From Actinomycetota bacterium (lineage in GTDB: Bacteria; Actinomycetota; Acidimicrobiia; Acidimicrobiales; MedAcidi-G1), in contig PBLL01000002.1 in assembly GCA_002721755.1 (NCBI GenBank), positions 1 to 51,848 on the forward strand: a stretch of DNA of 51,848 nt. Reading direction: 5' to 3'. Position numbers and translations under genes: made by a program. Below the pieces are notes generated by a model. It had not been told where the DNA came from, did not search any database, and was given only the letters and a program-made list of their open reading frames with translations. Below are positions 45,059-51,848 of this stretch, piece by piece. Within the stretch, counting starts at the first letter, position 1, and every line of letters begins with the position of its first letter.

Positions 45059-46918
45059 GTGTTGAGACAACCCGAACAAGGAACAATTCCGACCTCACCA
45101 GGCTCGTATCAGTTTTATGATGCCCAAGGAAACATTATTTATGTCGGGAAAGCAAAAAATCTTCGAAATCGAGTAAATAGTTATTTTGGGAGTAAAAAGA
45201 ATCTGCCATCTAGAACACAGAGAATGATGCAAGAGGCTTCGTTTGTTGAGTGGATACAGGTAAGAAACGAACTTGAAGCTTTAATGCTTGAATTCAGTTT
45301 GATCAAAGAACACACTCCAAGATTCAATATCGATCTTAAAGACAATAAGAGCTACCCATATTTGGCAGTAACAGTAAATGAGACATGGCCGAGACCGACT
45401 ATAACCAGAGGAAAACGAAAGAAAGGTGTGAAATATTTCGGACCTTATGGAAATGTAAAAGCGATCCGTGAAACTTTGGACCTTCTAATTAAAACATTTC
45501 CAATAAGAAGCTGTCATAACCGAAAATTTAATGAACATGAAAAACTCGGGAAACCATGCTTGTTGTTTCATATAGAAAAATGTTCTGGTCCGTGCGTGAA
45601 AAAAATTTCAAAAGAGAATCATGACAACCTAGTTTCAGATTTTCTGCAATTTATGGACGGGCATAGCAAAGAAATAGTTGACAGTCTTAAAAAAGAAATG
45701 AATTCAGCCTCTCAGCAGCAACAGTATGAAAAAGCTGCTGTGGTTCGAGACAAGATATTAAACATTGAAAAAGTCCTCGAAAAACAACAGATGGTCTTAA
45801 CTGAGGATCAGAATATAGATGTATTCGGGACCTCTGGTGATCAAATAGAAGCCTCTGTACAAATCTTTTATATCAGACAAGGCCGGGTAGTAGGGAGAAA
45901 GGGACTGCTCCTCGACAGAATTGACGGCACTGAAAATTCAGAGCTGGCGAAACACCTAATCGTCGAGCATTACAGTACGGACCCTCCTAGGGGCATTCCG
46001 GCACAAATACTGATTGAGACTGACCCAACAGATAGCGCTTTGTTGGAAACTTGGTTAAGTAATGAAAAAAGTTCATTGGTGAAGATAAAAGTTCCCTTGC
46101 GTGGTGAAAAGAAATCATTACTTGAAACAGTGACTAATAACGCAGCTGAAGAGTTTTTGCGGCACCGACTAAAGAGGGAGAAAGACCATAATTCGCGTTC
46201 TAAAGCGTTAAGTGATCTGCAGTTAGCTTTGGGAATGAGGGAGGCACCGCTTCGAATTGAATGTTATGACATGAGCCACTTGCAAGGTTCGGACTACGTG
46301 GGATCAATGGTGGTTATGGAGGACGGTCTTTTGAAGAAAAGTGACTATCGGCGCTTTCGTATCAAAAGTTTTTCTGGAAATGACGACTATGCAGCGATGG
46401 AAGAGGTGATCAACCGACGTTTAAATGCTTACCTTAAGGAAAACGAGAATAATAAAATCGAAGAGAAGAAAAGATTCTCCTATCCGCCACAACTGCTGTT
46501 AGTAGATGGAGGGAAAGGTCAACTTTCTGTAGCTCAAAAAGTTGTTAATGAATTAGGCCTTTCAGATCTGATATTTGTAGCAGCACTAGCTAAACAATTT
46601 GAAGAGGTTTACATTTCAGGAAAGAAACTGCCAGTAAGTATTCCACGTAATTCTGAAGCTCTATACATGCTGCAGCGACTTAGAGATGAATCACACAGGT
46701 TCGCAGTTGAATATCACAGAAAATTACGTTCGAAACGTATGACTGCTTCAGTTCTAGACGATATTCCTGGGTTGGGTGAAAAGCGGAAAAATCGTCTATT
46801 AAATGAATTTGGAGATCTTGCTAAGATCAAAAATCTTAAACTAGAAGAATTAAGAAACCTCTCATGGCTGCCCGAAAGGGTTGCATTTGAAATTTATGAA
46901 AAATTGAAACTTGACTAG
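45059..46918 (+). CDS. uvrC: Excinuclease ABC subunit C
   Basis: UvrC makes the dual incision. The GIY-YIG nuclease is at 13-90 (PGSYQFYDAQGNIIYVGKAKNLRNRV), the UVR domain at about 205-240, the RNase-H-like second nuclease at about 390-540 (RIECYDMSHLQGSDYVGSMV, LLVDGGKGQL) and a C-terminal helix-hairpin-helix pair (DDIPGLGEKRKNRLLNEFG). CSGPC marks the cysteine-rich region near 180. Length 619. Starts at GTG. It ends convergent to an EamA gene with a four-base overlap. Confidence 0.97.
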   Translation: MLRQPEQGTIPTSPGSYQFYDAQGNIIYVGKAKNLRNRVNSYFGSKKNLPSRTQRMMQEASFVEWIQVRNELEALMLEFSLIKEHTPRFNIDLKDNKSYPYLAVTVNETWPRPTITRGKRKKGVKYFGPYGNVKAIRETLDLLIKTFPIRSCHNRKFNEHEKLGKPCLLFHIEKCSGPCVKKISKENHDNLVSDFLQFMDGHSKEIVDSLKKEMNSASQQQQYEKAAVVRDKILNIEKVLEKQQMVLTEDQNIDVFGTSGDQIEASVQIFYIRQGRVVGRKGLLLDRIDGTENSELAKHLIVEHYSTDPPRGIPAQILIETDPTDSALLETWLSNEKSSLVKIKVPLRGEKKSLLETVTNNAAEEFLRHRLKREKDHNSRSKALSDLQLALGMREAPLRIECYDMSHLQGSDYVGSMVVMEDGLLKKSDYRRFRIKSFSGNDDYAAMEEVINRRLNAYLKENENNKIEEKKRFSYPPQLLLVDGGKGQLSVAQKVVNELGLSDLIFVAALAKQFEEVYISGKKLPVSIPRNSEALYMLQRLRDESHRFAVEYHRKLRSKRMTASVLDDIPGLGEKRKNRLLNEFGDLAKIKNLKLEELRNLSWLPERVAFEIYEKLKLD

Positions 46919-47778
46919 CCGATAGCTATGGATGCCATCGAAAAGATTGCTGCGCCCACACCATAAACCTGGGATTTTGTCATTTTTTCACTAATTATAA
47001 AGTGCGCTATAAGAACGGTAATTGCAGGGTAAAGAGCACTCAATAAAGAAGTGATACTTAACATTCCTCGATTAACAGCAAACAAAAAACAAGTGCTAGC
47101 CGAAACATTCGCCAAACCTGCTCCTAAAACGTATGGGAGTGCATTTCTGGGAGGTTTTTCTTTAGTAGCTGATAGGCGCAAGAGAAGCAAAAGGATAATG
47201 AGAGGGAAAACTCGACTTCCCACCGAAGCCCACGGCTCTGTATCTTTTGAAGTGTTTTCTATGACAACGAAGAATCCTCCGAAACCAAGACCCGCTAAAA
47301 TGCCTTCTCTAAGACCAATGAGTGAACCAGTGAAAGTTTGAAGACTTACTCCCGAAGTTAGGGCAATGGAGATCAAGCCAACGACAATAGCAACAATGTG
47401 TAGAAATGAAAGATTGTCACCAGAGATGACCCCCCATACAACCGGAAGGAGAGCGCCAATAACACCAGATGCGGGAATTACAGTTACATAGGGGGCTTTT
47501 TTCATCCCGATATAGAGAAAAGCAGCTCCTCCAATTCCGAAAAGTCCAGCAAATCCACCGATCAGAAAGTCTTTCACTGTGAAACTTTCGGCTACTAGAA
47601 AAGAAAGCGGTGTCACCACACATATCCCAATAAAGATGTCAAGACTTAAGATAGGTAAAAGCGATGCTCTTCTAGAAGCTTGACCGGCAAAGAAACCACC
47701 GACTCCCCAAAAGATACTCGAAAGAAATGCTAAGAAAATCCCCACATTCGGAGCATAAAGCGAGTTGAGCAATTCCAC
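46915..47778 (-). CDS. EamA-family (DMT) transporter
   Basis: A 287-residue membrane protein with about ten helices and an internal EamA duplication. It begins FLAFLSSIFWGVGGFFAGQASRR, typical of the family's first helix, and the second half has SALYPAITVLIAHFIISEKMTKSQVYGVGAAIFSMASI. Substrate unknown. It starts at GTG (47778) and is divergent from a methyltransferase gene, with 23 bases between the starts. It and the methyltransferase interrupt the usual uvrC-rapZ adjacency. Confidence 0.85.
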   Translation of the reverse strand: MELLNSLYAPNVGIFLAFLSSIFWGVGGFFAGQASRRASLLPILSLDIFIGICVVTPLSFLVAESFTVKDFLIGGFAGLFGIGGAAFLYIGMKKAPYVTVIPASGVIGALLPVVWGVISGDNLSFLHIVAIVVGLISIALTSGVSLQTFTGSLIGLREGILAGLGFGGFFVVIENTSKDTEPWASVGSRVFPLIILLLLLRLSATKEKPPRNALPYVLGAGLANVSASTCFLFAVNRGMLSITSLLSALYPAITVLIAHFIISEKMTKSQVYGVGAAIFSMASIAIG

Positions 47779-47801
47779 TCCAAATGTGAGACGATCGAAA
47801 A

Positions 47802-48539
47802 GTGAATCAAAAAGAAAACTCTTGGAACATGCATGCTCAGTGGTGGCAGAATAACTTTACTAATGGGAAAAATAAGGAGTATTCAGAGCAACTTTTACCA
47901 CTGATCGTCGAATTGATGGACGGTTGTGAAAAGATAATTGACATAGGGGCTGGTGAAGGACAAATTCTTAGAGCCTTAAATCCGAGTAGGAGTTATTCAA
48001 TTGGCATTGATATTTCGGAAAGACAGGTTTTAAGAGGAAAGAAACTGGCACCAAGCACTCTATTAATGAGAGCTGCTGCTGAAGAATTGCCTTTTAATGA
48101 TTCAAGTTTTGATGGCGCGATCGCTTGTCTAGTTTTTGAACACGTAGAACTTGAGATGAGTATTCGTGAAGCAGCAAGAGTTTTAAAGAAATCGGGAAAA
48201 TTTGTTATTGCAATAAACCATCCGATGATCTTATCTACTGGAAGTATGTGGGTCGAAGACTGGGTGAGTGATCCACCTGAAAAGTATTGGAAGATGGGTG
48301 CATATTTACGTGAAGAAATAAGTGAGGAAAATTTTGGTGATGGTGTATCGATCCCATTTACTCATAGACCCTTAAACCGGTATGTGAACATTCTCTCCGA
48401 GTGCGGGTTTTCGATTACTCGAATGATCGAACCAGAACCGTATTCATCGGTTGATAAAGATTCTCCATGGAGAGATGAGATGTCGCATATACCACGCCTT
48501 CTTTTACTTGTTTGTGAATACACCTCTGGAAGAGCTTAA
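47802..48539 (+). CDS. SAM-dependent methyltransferase (Methyltransf_11 type)
   Basis: The 245 residues hold the class I motif IIDIGAGEGQILRAL (about 45-59), GIDIS, AAAEELPFNDSSFDGAIACLVFEHV and AARVLKKSGKFVIAINHP. The substrate is unknown; the Trp- and Pro-rich segment (WVEDWVSDPPEKYWKMG) after the core resembles methyltransferases acting on small molecules. It starts at GTG 47802 and lies 22 bases before rapZ, so it may share that transcript. Confidence 0.82.
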   Translation: MNQKENSWNMHAQWWQNNFTNGKNKEYSEQLLPLIVELMDGCEKIIDIGAGEGQILRALNPSRSYSIGIDISERQVLRGKKLAPSTLLMRAAAEELPFNDSSFDGAIACLVFEHVELEMSIREAARVLKKSGKFVIAINHPMILSTGSMWVEDWVSDPPEKYWKMGAYLREEISEENFGDGVSIPFTHRPLNRYVNILSECGFSITRMIEPEPYSSVDKDSPWRDEMSHIPRLLLLVCEYTSGRA

Positions 48540-48549
48540 ATGATGACGG

Positions 48550-48555
48550 TAGTAT
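48550..48555 (+). promoter_or_regulatory. Candidate -10 for leaderless rapZ
   Basis: TAGTAT ends six bases before ATG 48562, with no Shine-Dalgarno. Confidence 0.45.
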
Positions 48556-48561
48556 CGTTAG

Positions 48562-49410
48562 ATGGGTGAGTTACTAGTGATAGCCGGGTTATCGGGGGCC
48601 GGTAGATCACATTTTGCGAGCAATTTAGAAGATCTTGGTTGGTTTGTTATTGACCGACTTCCCGCGGAAATCATGGGCAGGGTTTCAGAATTAGCAAGCG
48701 CGACTGATTCAAACTGGAACCGTGTCGCATTTGTTGCGAAAGCTGATTCGACAGAAGGTGAAACCCTTGCAGCAGTTAATGAGCTCAGGGAGATGGAAGA
48801 GAATCTTTCTCTAGTTTTTCTAGATTGTTCAACTGAAACTCTGGTTCGTCGGTATAAAGACAGTAGACGTCCGCACCCATTATCCAGTTTTCCAAAAATT
48901 GAAGAAGCCATTGAAGCTGAAAGAATTATGCTTGCTTCAACTCGAGCAGAAGCAGACTTGATTCTAGACACTTCTGATTTAAGTGTTCATGATTTACGTG
49001 AAACAGTCACCCGTTTGTATGCAAAAGAAGGGGACCGTGGTATGCAAATTTCTGTTTCCTCTTTCGGATTCAAACATGGTGTTCCGCGAGATGCTGATAT
49101 ACAACTTGACTGCCGATTTTTGCCTAACCCCTACTGGGTTGATGAACTAAGGGACAAAGATGGCTTGAGTAAAGAAGTGCAAGAGTTCGTTCTCAAACAG
49201 CCGAATGTTGAAATCTTTCTACAGGATGTTTTTTCCCTTTTGGAGTATCTGATCCCAGCTTATGAAAATGAAGGTAAGTCGTATTTGTCGGTAGCCTTTG
49301 GCTGCACCGGAGGAAAGCACAGATCAGTTGCAATAGCGGAAGAGCTTTCTCAAATGTTGAAAGAGAATGAAACAGACGTTTCGACATTCCACCGTGATGT
49401 GGGCAGATAA
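48562..49410 (+). CDS. rapZ: RapZ/YvcJ-family nucleotide-binding protein
   Basis: RapZ/YvcJ proteins bind nucleotides; in E. coli RapZ guides RNase E to small RNAs. The P-loop is GLSGAGRSH with Arg15 replacing the usual Lys, as in other actinobacteria. FVIDRLPAEIM, the C-terminal GFKHGVPRDADIQLDCRFLPNPYW and FGCTGGKHRSVAIAEEL are conserved. Length 282 residues. In most actinobacteria rapZ is followed by yvcK and whiA; here the next gene is gap. Confidence 0.95.
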   Translation: MGELLVIAGLSGAGRSHFASNLEDLGWFVIDRLPAEIMGRVSELASATDSNWNRVAFVAKADSTEGETLAAVNELREMEENLSLVFLDCSTETLVRRYKDSRRPHPLSSFPKIEEAIEAERIMLASTRAEADLILDTSDLSVHDLRETVTRLYAKEGDRGMQISVSSFGFKHGVPRDADIQLDCRFLPNPYWVDELRDKDGLSKEVQEFVLKQPNVEIFLQDVFSLLEYLIPAYENEGKSYLSVAFGCTGGKHRSVAIAEELSQMLKENETDVSTFHRDVGR

Positions 49411-49483
49411 ATGAATTAAAAGCACCCTATTATGTCATACATGATGTAGTAATAATTGGTGTATATACGTTAAGGAGTGTTAA

Positions 49484-50485
49484 ATGCCTATAAGGGTTGG
49501 CATAAATGGGTTTGGTCGCATTGGTAGAAATTTTTATCGTGCTGTAGCAAAACAAAATGCAGATATTGAAATAGTTGCAGTCAATGATCTAGGCGATACA
49601 GAGACTATGGCACATTTACTGAAATATGACTCTGTTCTTGGGAATCTTCCAAACGAAATAACTTCAGTGGAAAATGGAATAAGCATCGATGGCCGGATAT
49701 TAAAAGTGCTATCAGAGAGAAGTCCTGGAGACTTACCCTGGGGTGATTTAGGTGTTGACGTTGTTATTGAATCGACAGGTATTTTTACTGATAGAGATAA
49801 AGCTGCGATGCATTTAGATGGGGGAGCGCCACTTGTAATTGTGTCGGCTCCAGCTACTAATGCGGACGCTACTTTTGTTGTCGGGGTCAATGACTCGGAT
49901 TTCGATAAAGAGAATCATTCAGTGATCTCAAATGCGAGTTGCACAACAAACTGCTTTGTTCCAATGGTTCAAGTTCTTGATGAGGCTTTTGGGGTGGAAA
50001 AAGGTTTGATGACCACTGTGCACGCATATACGGGTGATCAGTCACTAGTAGATGGACCACATAGTGATTTGCGAAGGGCGCGTGCTTCGGCGATTAACAT
50101 AATCCCGACTTCTACAGGTGCAGCTCGTGCTACAGGTTTAGTTTTGCAGGCTATGAACGGAAAGTTGGATGGCATTTCCCTTCGTGTGCCGATTCCTGAT
50201 GGCTCTATTACCGATTTCACAGCGGTTTTAGCTAAAAGTCCTAGCGTAGAAGAGATAAATGCTGCCTTCAAAGATGCATCTGATTCGGGACCTCTGTCTG
50301 GTGTTCTTGATTTCAGCGATCGACCTCTTGTGAGCTCAGATATTGTTGGTAATCCTGCGAGTTGTGTATTTGATTCCGGATTAACAATGACAATGGATAA
50401 TCTTGTAAAAGTCAGCGGATGGTATGACAATGAATGGGGTTACTCGAACAGACTTGTTGACCTCGTTGCTATAACGAGTTCGTAG
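49484..50485 (+). CDS. gap: Glyceraldehyde-3-phosphate dehydrogenase
   Basis: Gap oxidises glyceraldehyde-3-phosphate to 1,3-bisphosphoglycerate with NAD. NGFGRIGR is the cofactor loop and Asp35 in VNDL indicates NAD preference. Catalytic Cys153 lies in SNASCTTNCF; HAYTGDQSLVDGPH, the anion-binding loop AINIIPTSTGAA and WYDNEWGYSNR follow. Length 333. A strong aaggag site precedes the ATG. It leads the gap-pgk-tpiA cluster. Confidence 0.98.
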   Translation: MPIRVGINGFGRIGRNFYRAVAKQNADIEIVAVNDLGDTETMAHLLKYDSVLGNLPNEITSVENGISIDGRILKVLSERSPGDLPWGDLGVDVVIESTGIFTDRDKAAMHLDGGAPLVIVSAPATNADATFVVGVNDSDFDKENHSVISNASCTTNCFVPMVQVLDEAFGVEKGLMTTVHAYTGDQSLVDGPHSDLRRARASAINIIPTSTGAARATGLVLQAMNGKLDGISLRVPIPDGSITDFTAVLAKSPSVEEINAAFKDASDSGPLSGVLDFSDRPLVSSDIVGNPASCVFDSGLTMTMDNLVKVSGWYDNEWGYSNRLVDLVAITSS

Positions 50486-50499
50486 CGTTAAGTAAAAGA

Positions 50500-51657
50500 A
50501 TGGTAGATGCTGATCTTCCTACTCTTGAAGAGTTGGAAGTAAAACTCGGTGGAATTACTGGGAAAAGAATCATGGTTAGAGCAGACCTTAACGTTCCACT
50601 GTCTGACGGAGAAATTGATGACGATTTAAGAATCCGTGAAACTGCCTCAACGCTAAATTGGCTTCGCGACAGAGGAGCTTCAGTAGTTGTTTGTAGTCAT
50701 TTAGGAAGACCCGCCTCGGAAGATGATCGCGAGTTCTCGATTAGACCAGTGAGAGAAAGACTTTCAAGCGACTTTCCTAATATTGAAGTGCTGGAAAATC
50801 TTCGATTCAACAAGGGTGAAAAAAACAATAGTGACGAATTTGTTAACTATCTGGTTTCAGGAGCAGGTGGAGAGCCTTTCGACGCTTATGTCAACGATGC
50901 TTTCGGAGCGTCTCACAGGGAACACGCTTCGATAATGGGCCCACCAGCACATTTGCCTTCGGCGGCAGGTTTCCTTTTGTTGAAAGAAGTGCAGATGGTC
51001 AAGAAAATTATGAGTAAGCCTAAACGTCCATTTGTGATGGTTTTAGGTGGAGCGAAGGTTAGTGACAAGCTGTTGTTGATCGAACAGATGTCTGATGTCC
51101 TCGATGAGATACTTATTGGTGGAGGAATGTGCTTTACATTTTTAGCCGCACAAGGTGCATCAGTAGGTAATTCACTTTTAGAGACTGAGATGATAGACAC
51201 GTGCATTAATTTACTAAATTCCGGTATTTCGATACGTCTACCTCTTGACTTTACGGCGATGAACTCAGATGGGCGGATTGGTGACCCCGATATTGAAACA
51301 CAGATACGTCAATATGGTTCAACCATTCCAGACGACTGGATGGGTTTAGATATTGGCCCTGGGGCTGCCGTAGATTTCTCGGACGTAATTATGGAAGCCG
51401 GAACAGTCCTATGGAATGGACCTATGGGCGTTTTCGAAGACCCTCGATTTGCTGCAGGCACTAAAACCGTTGCACAGGCTATGAATGAGACATCTGCTTT
51501 TACTTTTGTAGGTGGCGGTGACTCGGCTTCCGCTATTAATAAGTTTGGATTATCTGATTCAATTGATCATATTTCGACGGGTGGGGGAGCCACTTTGGAG
51601 TTGATCGAAAAAGGTGACCTTCCAGGATTAAAAGTACTTCGCGAAAGCAGAATTTAA
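50500..51657 (+). CDS. pgk: Phosphoglycerate kinase
   Basis: Pgk makes ATP from 1,3-bisphosphoglycerate. In 385 residues the substrate motifs RADLNVPL, CSHLGRP and YVNDAFGASHR and the nucleotide-binding GGAKVSDK, WNGPMGVFE and GGGDSASAI are all seen. The N-terminus has about 14 extra residues before the usual start. It is 14 bases after gap and 15 before tpiA, so the three are co-transcribed. Confidence 0.98.
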   Translation: MVDADLPTLEELEVKLGGITGKRIMVRADLNVPLSDGEIDDDLRIRETASTLNWLRDRGASVVVCSHLGRPASEDDREFSIRPVRERLSSDFPNIEVLENLRFNKGEKNNSDEFVNYLVSGAGGEPFDAYVNDAFGASHREHASIMGPPAHLPSAAGFLLLKEVQMVKKIMSKPKRPFVMVLGGAKVSDKLLLIEQMSDVLDEILIGGGMCFTFLAAQGASVGNSLLETEMIDTCINLLNSGISIRLPLDFTAMNSDGRIGDPDIETQIRQYGSTIPDDWMGLDIGPGAAVDFSDVIMEAGTVLWNGPMGVFEDPRFAAGTKTVAQAMNETSAFTFVGGGDSASAINKFGLSDSIDHISTGGGATLELIEKGDLPGLKVLRESRI

Positions 51658-51672
51658 AGTTAAGGTACCGTT

Positions 51673-51848
51673 GTGAGAAAACCTTTAATAAGTGGTAATT
51701 GGAAGATGCACCACAATCACTTTGAAGCGATACAAACGATTCAACGTTTGGCTTATGCACTTTCTTCTTCTGATTTTGAGAATGTTGATGTCTCTGTACA
51801 TCCCCCTTTTACTGATTTACGTTCGTTGCAAACACTTATTGAGGCAGA
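51673..51848 (+). CDS. tpiA: Triosephosphate isomerase, 3' truncated by window end
   Basis: A frame opening at GTG 51673 reads [16 protein letters not shown], the family N-terminus with the catalytic Asn and Lys (NWKM), then [11 protein letters not shown]. Only 58 residues lie in the window; the catalytic His and Glu are beyond it. An aagg site precedes the GTG. It completes the gap-pgk-tpiA glycolytic cluster. Confidence 0.95.
   Translation, partial: MRKPLISGNWKMHHNHFEAIQTIQRLAYALSSSDFENVDVSVHPPFTDLRSLQTLIEA

Noticed and set aside
48558-48971. 137-residue minus-strand ORF
   Set aside because: It lies fully inside rapZ, whose frame has clear conserved motifs; the other strand is a shadow.

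Overview
This window looks like a chromosomal housekeeping block of an actinobacterium with an unusually low GC content (about 40% by eye). The actinobacterial markers are a Bpa/PafE-type proteasome activator, a mycothiol synthase (MshD), a PdtaR-like ANTAR response regulator beside polA, a DnaE with an intact PHP domain, and a RapZ with the actinobacterial GLSGAGRS P-loop. Gene order follows, in compressed form, the Mycobacterium tuberculosis arrangement lspA-rluD-dnaE1 ... hisDCBHAF-I ... trpE-C-B-A ... pdtaR-polA-rpsA-coaE-uvrB-uvrA, then uvrC-rapZ ... gap-pgk-tpi. A marine Acidimicrobiia-like lineage is my best guess, inferred only from composition and gene order. No phage, IS element, CRISPR array or rRNA was seen; there is one tRNA (Leu-CAA).

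Layout. 1-7.1 kb: a 5'-truncated TraR/DksA-like protein with a perfect PAAKK repeat tail, lspA, rluD, an alkaline-phosphatase-superfamily hydrolase, bpa and dnaE. 7.1-13.6 kb: a two-hairpin intergenic RNA candidate, a GNAT-like protein, a nitroreductase, a DUF35/thiolase pair, menA, then on the minus strand the menaquinone methyltransferase, a small membrane protein and mshD, and nth on the plus strand. 13.6-14.05 kb: a hairpin-rich intergenic region. 14.05-24.9 kb: one long biosynthetic run hisD-C-B-H-A-F, a GroES-like gene, hisI, trpE-C-F-B-A. 25.0-29.3 kb: an HU gene with a strong terminator, fabZ, and a minus-strand fatty-acid cluster fabD-fabG-acpP-fabF. 29.5-33.4 kb: an EamA transporter, an SDR, an unknown 525-residue protein, tRNA-Leu and a DUF3105-like lipoprotein. 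33.5-45 kb: a coiled-coil protein, the ANTAR regulator, polA, a methyltransferase, rpsA, coaE, uvrB and uvrA. 45-51.8 kb: uvrC, EamA, a methyltransferase, rapZ, gap, pgk and the start of tpiA.

The genes form coherent modules: histidine and tryptophan synthesis (without hisG, hisE, trpD or trpG here), type II fatty-acid synthesis (without fabH and the enoyl reductase), menaquinone maturation, nucleotide excision repair (uvrA, uvrB, uvrC all present, plus polA and nth), and lower glycolysis.

The observations I would look at first are: a FabD fused to a biotinyl/lipoyl-like domain that has no acceptor lysine; a recurrent leaderless start signal (TANNNT 6-8 bases before the start codon, no Shine-Dalgarno) at polA, uvrB, uvrA, uvrC, nth and several others; two hairpin-rich intergenic regions, one containing a hexaloop that fits the A1/G4 rule of ANTAR target RNAs; a UvrA that has lost the first half of its first zinc module; and the absence of yvcK and whiA from their usual place between rapZ and gap. 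I did not find a wholly new multi-gene system.
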